Shown here: one piece after another, positions 16,586 to 26,202 of the stretch
How positions within the stretch are numbered: the first letter of the stretch is position 1
How the letters are laid out: every line of letters starts with the position of its first letter
Assembly (NCBI RefSeq): GCF_026191915.1
Contig: NZ_JAIMBY010000012.1
Span: forward strand, 51,505-115,504
DNA from: Acidiphilium sp. PA
GTDB lineage: Bacteria; Pseudomonadota; Alphaproteobacteria; Acetobacterales; Acetobacteraceae
Direction of reading: 5' to 3'
Length of the DNA stretch: 64,000 nucleotides
Made by a program: the position numbers and the translations under genes
The notes under the pieces: generated by a model
Told to the model about the DNA's origin: nothing
What the model saw: the letters and a program-made list of their open reading frames with translations, nothing else
The model's database searches: none

Positions 16586-17569
16586 ATGGCCAAATCCCCC
16601 GTCCGCATCGCTGTCACCGGCGCCGCCGGTCAGATTGCGTATGCGCTGGTGTTTCGCATCGCGAGCGGCGCGCTGCTCGGGCCGGATCAACCGGTCGTCC
16701 TCACGCTGCTCGACCTGCCGCCAATGCAGGGCGCGCTCAAGGGCGTGATGATGGAGCTCGAGGATTGCGCTTTCCCGATGCTGGCGGGCATGGAGGCGAC
16801 CGATGATCCGAAAGTGGCGTTCCGTGATGCCGACATCGCCTTTCTGGTCGGCGCCCGGCCGCGCGGCAAGGGCATGGAGCGCAAGGATCTGCTCGGCGCC
16901 AATGCCGAGATTTTCACCGTGCAGGGCCGCGCGCTGAACGAGGCGGCGTCACGCGATGTGCGGGTGCTGGTGGTGGGCAACCCGGCCAACACCAATGCCT
17001 ATATCGCGATGAAATCCGCCCCCGACCTGTCGCCTGCCTGTTTTTCCGCGATGATCCGGCTCGATCACAACCGTGCCGCCTCCATGCTGGCGGGCAAGGC
17101 CGGCATCGATGTCGGCACGATCGAGAAACTGGTGGTCTGGGGCAACCACTCGCCGACAATGTATCCCGACTACCGCTTCGCCGAGGCGGGTGGGCGCAAG
17201 CTCGCCGCGATTATCAATGACGAGACGTGGAACCGCGAAGTCTTCATCCCCACCGTCGGCAAGCGCGGTGCGGCGGTGATCGAGGCGCGCGGAGCCTCTT
17301 CCGCGGCGTCGGCCGCCAATGCCGCGATCGATCAGATGCGCGACTGGGTGGTGGGCTCGCATGGCAAATGGGTGTCGATGGCGATTGCCTCGGACGGCAG
17401 CTACGGCGTGCCCGAGGGCATCATGTTCGGTGTGCCGGTGACCGCGGAGCGCGGCGTCGTGACGCGCATTCCAGGGCTCGCGATGGATGAATTCGCGAAG
17501 GAGCGGTTCGCGATCACGTTGAACGAGTTGAAGGAAGAACGCGACGCGGTGGCGCATCTGCTGGCCTGA
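16586..17569 (+). CDS. mdh: Malate dehydrogenase
   Basis: A 327-residue NAD-dependent dehydrogenase of the cytosolic/MDH type 2 class. Visible features: the dinucleotide motif [12 protein letters not shown], substrate arginines in [26 protein letters not shown], and the catalytic His in [12 protein letters not shown]. It interconverts malate and oxaloacetate in the TCA cycle. AGGAG 8 nt upstream supports the start. Confidence 0.95.
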   Translation: MAKSPVRIAVTGAAGQIAYALVFRIASGALLGPDQPVVLTLLDLPPMQGALKGVMMELEDCAFPMLAGMEATDDPKVAFRDADIAFLVGARPRGKGMERKDLLGANAEIFTVQGRALNEAASRDVRVLVVGNPANTNAYIAMKSAPDLSPACFSAMIRLDHNRAASMLAGKAGIDVGTIEKLVVWGNHSPTMYPDYRFAEAGGRKLAAIINDETWNREVFIPTVGKRGAAVIEARGASSAASAANAAIDQMRDWVVGSHGKWVSMAIASDGSYGVPEGIMFGVPVTAERGVVTRIPGLAMDEFAKERFAITLNELKEERDAVAHLLA

Positions 17570-17628
17570 CACGTTGCCCGACCCGGCGCCGCCCGTTAGA
17601 CTCTGCTGGTACAGGGGGAGACCGGGCG

Positions 17629-18498
17629 ATGTCGGAATCGGAGACGATGGTGAATTTCGAGGATCTGGTCGAGTTCCCCGACCCGGCGACCCTGCCGCCG
17701 CTCGATCGGCCCGGGGTCGATGAGGCGGGTCTGACCGCGGATCAGGCTGCGTGGCGGCGGGATGGCGTGGTGATCAAGCGCGGTTTCATCCCCGATGCCC
17801 TGCTCGATCCCTATATCGAGCGGCGTGCCGCCTATCGCGCGGGCGCAAAAGGCCATCTGGCGGGATGGCAATACGGGCATTGCTATGTCGGCCTGCCGAG
17901 CCTGCGCGATGTCGCGTTGTATCCGCCGCTGATGGATCTGCTGGGCGCGCTGATCGGTGAAGAAATGCTGTTTCATCTGGCGCTGACCGCTTGGGTGACC
18001 ACCGGGCGCGAATGGCATCAGGACGATTATCTGAACCCGGATTTCGTCAACACCTGGTACGCGGCGGCGTGGATCGCGCTGGATGATATCGCGCCCGACA
18101 GCGGGCCGTTCGAATACGTGCCGGGTTCGCATCGCTGGGGTTTGATGCGCGGCGCACGCGTGCGGGCGCATCTGACCGAAGAAGAACTCACGCGGATCGA
18201 GCCGGCGCATGGCATGAACCAATGGCCGAAATACGCTGAGCGGTTCGTAACCCCCGCGATCGAGGCGAAGATCGCGGGCTGCGGCATTCCCGTCGTACCG
18301 TTTCTGGGCAGGAAGGGCGATGTGTTGATCTGGCATAGCCGGCTGATCCACCGCGGTTCGCCCAGCCAGCCGGGCCGGCTCCGCAAATCGCTGATCACGC
18401 ATTACTCGGGCATTCACCACCGGCCGGACATGGTGATAAAGGCGCGCGATGCGAACGGCCGCGCCTATGCGGTGTTCGACGAACCGGATCTGAACTGA
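17629..18498 (+). CDS. Phytanoyl-CoA dioxygenase (PhyH) family protein
   Basis: A 289-residue Fe(II)/2-oxoglutarate-type oxygenase. The metal-binding facial triad is visible as HxD in EWHQDDYLN and the distal His in LIWHSRLIHRGS, with an Arg downstream (LRKSLITHYS) for 2-oxoglutarate. W-I-A-L-D-D-I-A-P-D-S-G-P and YVPGSHRW are family hallmarks. The substrate is unknown. It lies 59 nt after mdh in the same direction, with a hairpin after it. Confidence 0.85.
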   Translation: MSESETMVNFEDLVEFPDPATLPPLDRPGVDEAGLTADQAAWRRDGVVIKRGFIPDALLDPYIERRAAYRAGAKGHLAGWQYGHCYVGLPSLRDVALYPPLMDLLGALIGEEMLFHLALTAWVTTGREWHQDDYLNPDFVNTWYAAAWIALDDIAPDSGPFEYVPGSHRWGLMRGARVRAHLTEEELTRIEPAHGMNQWPKYAERFVTPAIEAKIAGCGIPVVPFLGRKGDVLIWHSRLIHRGSPSQPGRLRKSLITHYSGIHHRPDMVIKARDANGRAYAVFDEPDLN

Positions 18499-18514
18499 CC
18501 GTCGATCAAATGAA

Positions 18515-18548
18515 AATCCATCGCCGGTCTTGCGGCCGGCGATGGATT
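18515..18548. terminator. Bidirectional hairpin between convergent genes
   Basis: AATCCATCGCCGG / CCGGCGATGGATT, a perfect 13-bp stem with an 8-nt loop. On the minus strand it is followed by TTTCATTTG, so it probably terminates the small lipoprotein gene as well as the PhyH gene. Confidence 0.65.
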
Positions 18549-18567
18549 CCGAGGCGCGGCGTTTGAA

Positions 18568-18774
18568 TTACTGATTGACCTGTTCGGTTTCCGAATGGGT
18601 CGTCGTCACCGTCGCCGGCGGTGCCATGGGGGCGGCGAGCACCGGTTTGGTCGTGGTCTCCCGGGTCGTCGTTGTTGTCGTGGTGGGCGTATGGTCGGCG
18701 CAGCCGGCCAGCCCGATCCCGACAGCGGCCATGCCGGCGACCATCGCCAGCCTCATCGTTCGCGTGCGTGTCAT
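18568..18774 (-). CDS. Small Thr-rich lipoprotein
   Basis: A 68-residue protein. MTRTRTMRLAMVAGMAAVGI, then GLAGC, is a lipoprotein signal with lipobox LAGC. The mature chain is a Thr-rich low-complexity stretch (TPTTTTTTTRETTTK). The ATG at 18774 is preferred over one at 18777 because it gives AGGAG a 5-nt spacing. No function is recognised. The next gene upstream also encodes a Thr-run exported protein. Confidence 0.65.
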   Translation of the reverse strand: MTRTRTMRLAMVAGMAAVGIGLAGCADHTPTTTTTTTRETTTKPVLAAPMAPPATVTTTHSETEQVNQ

Positions 18775-18805
18775 CATCGCTCCTGTCTGATTTTTCGGGT
18801 CGCGC

Positions 18806-19153
18806 TTAATTCGAGGGTGTCGTTGTCGTTGTCGTGGTACGCTCGCTGCGCTCGATTGCGACGGGCGGCTGCACCACTTTGGTCTGTGTGCTCTGCGACA
18901 CCGCGGCCTCGCCGTTGCCGTAGGTGGTTTTGCGCGAATAGGTCCGGTCGCCCATGCCATCATTGGTCTTGGAGATGGTGGTGCGGCTCAGAACCCCCGG
19001 GGCGGGCGGATCGATCGGCGCGGGCGCGGGCGCTGCCTGCGCCGGGGCGACCTCGGTCGTGGTGGTGCTCGACTGATAGGTGGCGCTTTGCGCCATGGCG
19101 GTGGCGCCGGTCATTGCCAGGGCGGCAATCGAGGCCAGTACGTACTTGTTCAT
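18806..19153 (-). CDS. Exported Thr-rich hypothetical protein
   Basis: A 115-residue protein. A signal peptide (MNKYVLASIAALAMTGATAM, AQS) is followed by a Ser/Thr- and Pro/Ala-rich chain with two short Thr runs (SSTTTTEV and a C-terminal TTTTTTPSN). AGGAG 8 nt before the ATG at 19153 fixes the start. No known domain. It lies 32 nt from the Thr-rich lipoprotein gene and shares its style, so the two probably form one transcript. Confidence 0.65.
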   Translation of the reverse strand: MNKYVLASIAALAMTGATAMAQSATYQSSTTTTEVAPAQAAPAPAPIDPPAPGVLSRTTISKTNDGMGDRTYSRKTTYGNGEAAVSQSTQTKVVQPPVAIERSERTTTTTTTPSN

Positions 19154-19427
19154 GCGATGTCTCCTCAATAGTATTTAGATGCAATCCGTAACCATGAAGG
19201 AACATTTGGGGAGGGATCGTCGATCATTCCATTTAAAACTCGATTACAGTGTCGAGAGGCGTTTAAATTTTTACTATAGGGGTCAACGCCTTTATTTTGC
19301 CTCATCCCGGTATGGTTGCGCGTATGTTTGCCGGGAGTGACATGAAAAAGCCCGAATTGACATCAAGCCGGCATTACGGCGCGGACAGGAACTTCGCGCC
19401 GGGCGTGCACCAGGACACCGATGCGGG

Positions 19428-20189
19428 TTACACCGTGAATTGTTCGCGGATGATGCGTTCGGACAGCGCGCGATCGGGGTCGGATAATATCCGCGCGCAG
19501 ACCGAGCGGTCTTCGCTGGCGGCGACCGAGATGACGCGGCGCACCTCGGTCGAGTCGGCGACGGCGGAGACCGGGCGTTTTTCCGGCTCCAGAATCTCGA
19601 ACACGACCTCCGACGACGATGGCAGCAAAGCGCCGCGCCAGTGCCGGGGGCGGAACGCGGCGATCGCCGTGAGCGGCAGCAGATTGGCGCTGAGCGGCAC
19701 GATCGGGCCATAGGCCGACAAATTATAGGCGGTCGAGCCGGCCGGCGTGGAGATCAGCACGCCATCGCCGATCAATTCGGGCATGCGGATCTTGCCATCG
19801 ACCAGAATGCGGATTTTCGCGGCCTGGCGGAGCTGGCGGAGCAGGCTGACCTCGTTGAACGCCAGCGCTTCCTCGACCGCGCCGGTCATGGTGACGGCGT
19901 GCATCCGCAGCGGGTGCAGCTCGTTGCTCATGGCGCGCGCGATGCGGGCGGGCAGATCGGCTTCGGCAAAATCGTTCATCAGAAAACCGACCGAGCCGCA
20001 GTTCATGCCATAGACCGGCAGTTTGTGGTCGAGCATGCGGTGGATGGTTTCCAGCATCAGCCCGTCGCCGCCGAGGGCGACCACCACCTCGGCCTCCTGC
20101 GGCGCGACGGTGCCGTAGGCGGCGACCAGTTTTTCCCGCGCCGCGCGCGCCTGTCCGGTCGCGGCGGCGGCGAAGTGGATTTTGGTCAC
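19428..20189 (-). CDS. nadK: NAD kinase
   Basis: A 253-residue kinase making NADP from NAD and ATP. GGDG ([11 protein letters not shown]), [17 protein letters not shown] and [15 protein letters not shown] are the conserved NAD kinase blocks. The start is GTG at 20189, overlapping the amidase stop (GTGA), so the two are translationally coupled. The 274 nt downstream to the next minus-strand gene hold nothing I recognise. Confidence 0.93.
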   Translation of the reverse strand: MTKIHFAAAATGQARAAREKLVAAYGTVAPQEAEVVVALGGDGLMLETIHRMLDHKLPVYGMNCGSVGFLMNDFAEADLPARIARAMSNELHPLRMHAVTMTGAVEEALAFNEVSLLRQLRQAAKIRILVDGKIRMPELIGDGVLISTPAGSTAYNLSAYGPIVPLSANLLPLTAIAAFRPRHWRGALLPSSSEVVFEILEPEKRPVSAVADSTEVRRVISVAASEDRSVCARILSDPDRALSERIIREQFTV

Positions 20190-21028
20190 ACCAGTTTTCG
20201 GTGTTCGAGAACCGGCATGTCAGCACGATGTTTGGCGGATTTCGCGAGATCGATCCGCGCCGTCACGAAGCCCGGACCATCCGAGCAACGGGCGGTGACG
20301 ATGCCCCAGGGGTCGGCGATCAGAGAGTTGCCATAGGTGACGCGGGGTTCGTTCGACCCGTCGAAATGCGTGCCGGTGCAGGCGGGGGCGGCGACCCAGC
20401 ACTGGGTTTCGATCGCGCGGGCGCGCAGCAGCACCTCCCAATGGTCCTTGCCGGTCTGCAGGGTGAAGGCGGCGGGAACCAGAATGATGTCCGCACCCGC
20501 GCGGCGCAGCGCGAGATAGAGTTCGGGGAAGCGCATGTCGTAGCAGATGGTCAAGCCGATGGTGGCGGTGCCGAGCTTGAAGGTCACGATCTGGTCGCCC
20601 GCGCCGTAGATGGCGCTTTCGCGGTAGCCCTGGCCGTCCGGCGTGACGATGTCGAACAGGTGGATCTTGCGGTAGCGCGCGATCTCGGTGCCGGAGGGGT
20701 CGAACACCAGCGTGGTGTTGAACAACTTGTCGCCGCCCGATTCACCAATCGAGCCGCCGTGGACGTGGATTTGGTGGGTGCGCGCCATCTCGCGCAGAAA
20801 CTCATAGGCCGGACCGCCGATGCCGCCCGGTTGCGGCAGGGTTTCGGCGGCGGCGAATTTGGTCGCGCGGTCACCGCCGAGGCAGGTCCAGATTTCCGGC
20901 AGGGCGATCAACTGCGGCCGGTCCTGCGCCACCGCGGCTTCGATCAGGCCGCGCGCCTGGGCGATGTTTTTAGCCTTGTCGGCGCCGGGCGCGAGCTGAA
21001 CGACGGTAATACGCAACGGTTCCTGCAT
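20186..21028 (-). CDS. Nit-type carbon-nitrogen hydrolase (deaminated glutathione amidase-like)
   Basis: A 280-residue member of the nitrilase superfamily. The catalytic triad is visible: Glu in IALPEIWT, Lys in RYRKIHLFD, Cys in [12 protein letters not shown]. The K-I-H-L-F-D and C-Y-D-x-R-F-P-E-L blocks are those of Nit1/Nit2-type enzymes, which repair deaminated glutathione or hydrolyse omega-amides. Start at 21028 (MQEPLRITV); an ATG three codons earlier is also possible. It overlaps nadK and is divergent from the cyclase gene. Confidence 0.85.
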   Translation of the reverse strand: MQEPLRITVVQLAPGADKAKNIAQARGLIEAAVAQDRPQLIALPEIWTCLGGDRATKFAAAETLPQPGGIGGPAYEFLREMARTHQIHVHGGSIGESGGDKLFNTTLVFDPSGTEIARYRKIHLFDIVTPDGQGYRESAIYGAGDQIVTFKLGTATIGLTICYDMRFPELYLALRRAGADIILVPAAFTLQTGKDHWEVLLRARAIETQCWVAAPACTGTHFDGSNEPRVTYGNSLIADPWGIVTARCSDGPGFVTARIDLAKSAKHRADMPVLEHRKLV

Positions 21029-21162
21029 GGCTGCCATGGTGCGCCAAGTACCGCCCGCAAGCAAGATCGGGCGATGTGATCCGCGCCGGTCGGTTGCAAA
21101 CGGCCCGCGGTTGGGGCTTGGTAAGCCGGCGGGATCTGGGATGTGGAGAGGTGCGGACGGCG

Positions 21163-23916
21163 ATGGCGGGGCTGATCCAGGAAGCGGTGGCGGCACAGCC
21201 GGTTCTGGCGTTCCTGTTCACCGATATCGAAGGCTCGACCCGGCGCTGGGAGCGGTTCCGCGATGCCATGGGTGAAGCGGTCGCCCTGCATGACCGGCTG
21301 ATCGCCGCCGTGATCGCAGAGGCGGGCGGCACCTTGATCAAGCGCACCGGCGATGGCGCGTGCGCGGCCTTTGCGACCGCGGCGGATGCGTTGCGCGCGG
21401 CGGCTTCGATCCAGCATCGTATGGCGGCGGCGGATTTCAGCGCGGTCGATGGGCTGCGGGTCAGGATCGGCGTGCATATCGGGCCGGCCGAGGCGCGGGA
21501 TGGCGATTTTTTTGGCCCGACCCTTAACCGCTGCGCCCGGATCATGGCGATCGGGCATGGCGGGCAGGTGCTGATGTCCGCCGCGGCCGCCGAAGCGGCG
21601 GATGATGCGCTGCACGCCACCGGGTTCGGCCTGCGCGGCCTGGGCGCGCATCGGTTGAAGGACCTGACCGAGGCGGAAGAGCTTTATCAGTTGACCGGTC
21701 CCGCGCTCGATGATCTGTTCCCGGCGCTGCGCTCGCTCGATGCGCGGCCGAACAACCTGCCGATCCATGCCAGCAGCTTCATCGGGCGCGAGCGGGATCT
21801 GGCGGTGTTGCAGGATATGCTGGCAGGCCACCGGCTGGTGACGCTGCTCGGTCCCGGCGGCATCGGCAAGACCAGGCTTTCGTTGCAGATCGGCGCCGAC
21901 CGGCTCGACCGGTTTGCTGATGGCGTTTGGTTTCTGGAACTGGCACCGCTCAGCGAGGCCGCCCAGATCGGCGAGGCGCTGGCAAGGCTGTTCGGCATCC
22001 GCGCCGAGGGCGGGCGGCCGGTGATCGAGACGGTGGCGGCAACGCTGCGCCAGCGCACGCTGCTGCTGATCATTGATAATTGCGAACACCTGATCGAAGG
22101 CGCGGCGCAGGTGGTCGCGACGCTGTTGCGGGCGTGCCGTGGCGTCGTGGTGCTCGCTTCGAGCCGGATGAAGCTGGGCGTGGCGGGCGAGCAATGCTAT
22201 CCGGTACCGCCGCTCGATGCGCCACCGCCGGTGCGGCCCGGCCGCACACCGGTCACCGCCGCGGCGGCGCGCGACTACCCGGCGATGCGCCTGTTCGTTG
22301 CACGGGCGCAGAATGCCCACCCCGGGTTCGTGCTCGACGACGCGAATGCGCCGGTGGTCGCCACGATCTGCCGGCGGCTGGATGGCATTGCGCTCGCGAT
22401 CGAGCTGGCGGCGGCACGGGTGCGGCTGCTCGACCCCGCGGCGTTGCTGGCCCGGCTCGATGATCGGTTTCGTCTGCTCACCGGCGGCGCACGATCCGGC
22501 CTGCCGCATCAGCAGACGTTGCGGGCGCTGATCGGTTGGAGCCATGATCTGCTGAACCATCAGGAACAGATCGCGTTTCGGCGCCTGGCGGTGTTCGCCG
22601 GCAGCATCACCCTCGCCTCCGCCGAGGCGGTGATCGCCGGTGGCCCGATCGAGGCGTTCGCCACGCTCGATCTGGTGACCGGGCTGCTCGACAAATCACT
22701 GATCGCGCGGGTGCCGCAACTCGCCCATGACACAAGGCTGCGGCTGCTGGAATCGACGCGCGCCTTTGCGCTGGAACAGCTCGAAGCCTCGGGCGAGGCC
22801 GATGCGGTGCAGCGCGTGCTGGCGGCGCATCTGGTCGCGGTGTTCGCCGAGGCCGAAGCCCGCTGGGCCTTGTGCGACACGCCGAGCTGGCGCGCCGAAT
22901 ATCAGCCCGATATCGACAATCTACGCTCGGCGATCGCCTGGGCGTTCGGCCCGCACGGCGACCCGGCGCTGGGGGTGGCGCTGGTCGCCCGCACCACGGA
23001 GGCCGCGCGGGACGGGCTGGTGGGCCGGGAGCACGCGGGCTGGGTGGACCAGGCGATCGCGGCGATGGGCCCTGATACGGCACCGGAGAGTGTGGCGCGG
23101 CTGCGTTTCATTGCCTCGGGCGGCTACACGATCGGCGATGCGCGCGATATCGAGGGATGCCGCGCGGCTCATGCGCTGTTCGTCGGGCTGGGCGACACCG
23201 TGCGCGGCTGCCGGGCCGCGATGTCGCTGGCCTGGGCGCTGGCGCGGCCGGGCGATGTGGCGCCGGCGCAACCCTATATCGATTATGTGATGTCCTGCCT
23301 GCCGAGCCTGCCGATCGACAAGCATCGGGGGATCATTCTGCACCGGCTGGCGACGCTTGCGTGCTACGCCGGCGATCAGGCGCAGCCGCGCCTGCTGTGG
23401 CAGGAGGCGATCAGCATCGCCGAGCGGTTCCAGGATACGATCACGGTGCGGCTGGCAGCCCTCAACCTCGCGGATTTCGAGGCCTCGCTCGGCCAATACG
23501 CCGAGGCCGCCCGCGCGACGGCGGAGGTGGTGCAGACCTGCCGCGACAGCGAGGATCAGGCCCTGCTGTCGAGCGCGCTGACCAACCTCACGACCTATTC
23601 TCTGATGATCGGCGAGACCGCAACCGCGCGGAGCGCCGGCCGCGAGGCGATCGGGCTGCTGCTGGAACAGAGCGACGAGGTGTTTCTGGCGATCTGCTGC
23701 GAGAGCATGGCGTATCTGGCGGCCCTGTCGGGTGCGTCCGCCACGGCGCTCGCCATCGCGGCCTGCACGGATGAGTTTTTCGCGTCACGCGGCATGGTCC
23801 GCGATGTCGCGGAGCAGACGGTCTGGGCAGCGATGATCGCAATTTTGGGTGATCTGCGAACGGACGCGGCGCCGCTCAATCTGCGCGAGGCGGCCGTGCT
23901 GGCCTGCGCGGTCTGA
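21163..23916 (+). CDS. Class III nucleotide cyclase fused to an NTPase/TPR-like region
   Basis: A 917-residue multidomain protein from the ATG at 21163; the frame is open to a GTG at 21076. Residues ~13-185 are a class III cyclase domain with metal ligands in FLFTDIEGST and RTGDGACAAF and the N/R transition-state pair in TLNRCARI, so it should be catalytic. A P-loop NTPase follows (LLGPGGIGKTRL, about 228-239; Walker B TLLLIIDNCEHL), then a winged-helix-like region and a long helical C-terminus resembling TPRs. This is the AfsR/MalT-like (STAND) layout with a cyclase in place of a DNA-binding head. It is probably a signal-integrating cAMP source; the ligand is unknown. Confidence 0.88.
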   Translation: MAGLIQEAVAAQPVLAFLFTDIEGSTRRWERFRDAMGEAVALHDRLIAAVIAEAGGTLIKRTGDGACAAFATAADALRAAASIQHRMAAADFSAVDGLRVRIGVHIGPAEARDGDFFGPTLNRCARIMAIGHGGQVLMSAAAAEAADDALHATGFGLRGLGAHRLKDLTEAEELYQLTGPALDDLFPALRSLDARPNNLPIHASSFIGRERDLAVLQDMLAGHRLVTLLGPGGIGKTRLSLQIGADRLDRFADGVWFLELAPLSEAAQIGEALARLFGIRAEGGRPVIETVAATLRQRTLLLIIDNCEHLIEGAAQVVATLLRACRGVVVLASSRMKLGVAGEQCYPVPPLDAPPPVRPGRTPVTAAAARDYPAMRLFVARAQNAHPGFVLDDANAPVVATICRRLDGIALAIELAAARVRLLDPAALLARLDDRFRLLTGGARSGLPHQQTLRALIGWSHDLLNHQEQIAFRRLAVFAGSITLASAEAVIAGGPIEAFATLDLVTGLLDKSLIARVPQLAHDTRLRLLESTRAFALEQLEASGEADAVQRVLAAHLVAVFAEAEARWALCDTPSWRAEYQPDIDNLRSAIAWAFGPHGDPALGVALVARTTEAARDGLVGREHAGWVDQAIAAMGPDTAPESVARLRFIASGGYTIGDARDIEGCRAAHALFVGLGDTVRGCRAAMSLAWALARPGDVAPAQPYIDYVMSCLPSLPIDKHRGIILHRLATLACYAGDQAQPRLLWQEAISIAERFQDTITVRLAALNLADFEASLGQYAEAARATAEVVQTCRDSEDQALLSSALTNLTTYSLMIGETATARSAGREAIGLLLEQSDEVFLAICCESMAYLAALSGASATALAIAACTDEFFASRGMVRDVAEQTVWAAMIAILGDLRTDAAPLNLREAAVLACAV

Positions 23917-23929
23917 GGGCCGCGATGCC

Positions 23930-24133
23930 TCAATTGGTGGGTGTCGTGATTTTCGCCTGGTTGGCGGGCCCGTGATGCAGTTTGGCCAGTTCCTTCTTGT
24001 TGAGCTGATCGGCCTTGTTTGTAGTCTTTTTCGATCCACTGGCGCTTTGCGACGGGGTAGTGGCGTGCGCCACCGTGGCAACCCCGAGCATGGTGAGAAC
24101 CAGTATCGCTGTGGTCAGATTCGAGCGCTTCAT
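23930..24133 (-). CDS. Small exported Lys/Thr-rich hypothetical protein
   Basis: A 67-residue protein with signal peptide MKRSNLTTAILVLTMLGVAT, VAHA, then a short basic chain (SGSKKTTNKADQLNKKELAK). No known domain. The ATG at 24133 has AAGGG at a 7-nt spacing. It is convergent with the cyclase gene, 13 nt away. Confidence 0.6.
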   Translation of the reverse strand: MKRSNLTTAILVLTMLGVATVAHATTPSQSASGSKKTTNKADQLNKKELAKLHHGPANQAKITTPTN

Positions 24134-24274
24134 TGCCATCCCTTTATTATGATATCGTTTCTGTTAGGCGTTTTTATTCGATCTGTCATCAAGATGAAAA
24201 ACGCCCGAAACGGACCGAGCCGATCGGCCAATAGCCATTCGAAGGGCCCGGCACGCGATTCCGAAAAGTTTTTT

Positions 24275-24298
24275 GCTACTTTTTTCAAAAAAAGTAGC
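24275..24298. repeat. AT-rich palindrome, family 1, copy R3 (compensated variant)
   Basis: GCTACTTTTTT-C-AAAAAAAGTAGC preceded by AAAAGTTTTTT. The stem carries CTAC/GTAG instead of CTTC/GAAG, a paired change that keeps the palindrome. It sits 20 nt past the stop of the minus-strand aminotransferase gene. Confidence 0.8.
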
Positions 24299-24318
24299 GA
24301 TTTCTTGCGTCTCCTACC

Positions 24319-25494
24319 CTACTCCGCCGCCTGTCGCGCAGCAAAATGCCGGCGGAGGCGATCGATCGCATCCCGCAGCACGCTTTCGCGTTTGCAGAAG
24401 GCGAAGCGGGCGTAGTGGGTCGGCGCGTCAGCCGGATAGAAGGCGGAGACCGGAATGGCGGCAACGCCCGCGTGTTCGGTGATGTGCCGGCAGAAGGCGA
24501 CATCATCGCCCTCGAAGCCGAGCGGGGTGAAATCGGTCGTGATGAAGTAGGAGCCGGAACTCGGCAGCACGATGAACCCGATGTCGCGGAGGCCGGCGGC
24601 GAGGATGTCGCGCTTGGCGGCGAGGTCGGTGCTGAGGCCCGCGAAATAGGCATCGTCCTTGGCGAGGCCGAGGGCGACGGCGCGTTGCAGATTGGGCGGC
24701 GTGGTGAAGGTGAGGTTCTGGTGCGCGCGGGCGACCAGCGTGGCGAGACGGGCAGGGGCGGTGACGTAGCCGATTTTCCACCCGGTCAGGCTGAAGGTCT
24801 TGCCGGCGCTGCCGATGCGCAGGCAGCGTTCGCGCATCCCGGGCAGGCTCATCAGGGGCGTGTGTTTCAGACCATCGAAAATCAGATGTTCGTAGACCTC
24901 GTCGCATACGGCGTAGCAATCGTGCCGGGCCAGCAGGTCTGCGATGAAGGCGAGATCGTCGGCGGAGAAGACCTTGCCGGTCGGGTTCATCGGTGAATTG
25001 AGCAGCAGCAGTTTGGTTTTGGGGCCGAACGCGGCTTCGAGCGCGGCGCGCGGCAGTTGCCAGTCCGGCGGATCGAGGCGGACCAGCCTGGCGGTGGCGC
25101 CGAGCATCCGCACGACGGGCAGATAGGTATCGTAGAGCGGCTCGATCAGCACGGCCTCGTCGCCGGGGTTAAGCAGCGCCATCAGGCAGGCGGTGATCGC
25201 CTCGGTGGCGCCGGAGGTGACGACCACTTCGGTCGCGGGGTCAACGGTAATGCCGTAGAAACGCTGGTTGGCGGCGGCGACGGCTTCGCGCAGTTCGGCA
25301 ACGCCGGTCAGCGGCGGGTACTGGTTGCGGCCATCGCGCAGGGCAGCGGCGGCGGCATCGATCACGTCCTGCGGCCCATCGGTATCGGGGAAGCCCTGGC
25401 CGAGGTTGATCGCGCCATGCCGGGTCGCGAGCGCGGACATCACGGTGAAGATTGTGGTGCCGATGGCGTCGAGCATGAGGTTGGGCGATTTCAC
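24319..25494 (-). CDS. Class I/II PLP-dependent aminotransferase (YbdL/KAT-like)
   Basis: A 391-residue fold-type I aminotransferase. Visible: INLGQGFPDTDGP, NQYPPLTGVAELREAV, TSGATEAI, LLNSPMNPTGKVFS, DEVYEHLIF and the PLP lysine in SAGKTFSLTGWKIGY. These fit the YbdL/methionine or kynurenine aminotransferase-like group; DapC-like annotation is an alternative. The start is GTG at 25494, with an internal ATG at 25476 as a fallback. Confidence 0.88.
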   Translation of the reverse strand: MKSPNLMLDAIGTTIFTVMSALATRHGAINLGQGFPDTDGPQDVIDAAAAALRDGRNQYPPLTGVAELREAVAAANQRFYGITVDPATEVVVTSGATEAITACLMALLNPGDEAVLIEPLYDTYLPVVRMLGATARLVRLDPPDWQLPRAALEAAFGPKTKLLLLNSPMNPTGKVFSADDLAFIADLLARHDCYAVCDEVYEHLIFDGLKHTPLMSLPGMRERCLRIGSAGKTFSLTGWKIGYVTAPARLATLVARAHQNLTFTTPPNLQRAVALGLAKDDAYFAGLSTDLAAKRDILAAGLRDIGFIVLPSSGSYFITTDFTPLGFEGDDVAFCRHITEHAGVAAIPVSAFYPADAPTHYARFAFCKRESVLRDAIDRLRRHFAARQAAE

Positions 25495-25685
25495 GGCTTG
25501 GCTCCCGATGTGGTGGTGGTGGGCATGGCGCTGACCGCGCTGAGGGTGCAGTATCGTGGCGAAGAGCGGAAGGGCAAGGGGTTTGGCATGGGGCGTTCGT
25601 TAACTAGGCATGAATTGCCCTTGTTTTGAGCATTCATCATGCCAACGCCGTGAGCAACGCAACGATCCATGGCGTCACATGCGGT

Positions 25686-25701
25686 TGGCACGGCATATGC
25701 A
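25686..25701 (+). promoter_or_regulatory. Sigma-54 (RpoN) promoter upstream of glnB
   Basis: TGGCACGGCATATGCA matches the -24/-12 consensus TGGCACG-N4-TTGCA at all but one fixed position, with correct GG-GC spacing. It lies about 100 nt before glnB, as expected for an NtrC-activated, nitrogen-regulated promoter. Confidence 0.8.
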
Positions 25702-25756
25702 TCATTGTGTCGCCGGTCGGGCAAGGGCCGGTGCGTGCATTTGCCCGCCGAGATAA

Positions 25757-26140
<384 letters not shown>

Positions 26141-26202
26141 CAGTTTCCGTAACGGTGCCGCATCGTGCGGCATCTTAAATCTGACCAGCAGTGAGGACCA
26201 AG

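Noticed and set aside
20944..22560. A long minus-strand frame across the cyclase gene and its promoter.
   Set aside because: Low-complexity Arg/Gln/His composition, overlaps two well-supported genes.
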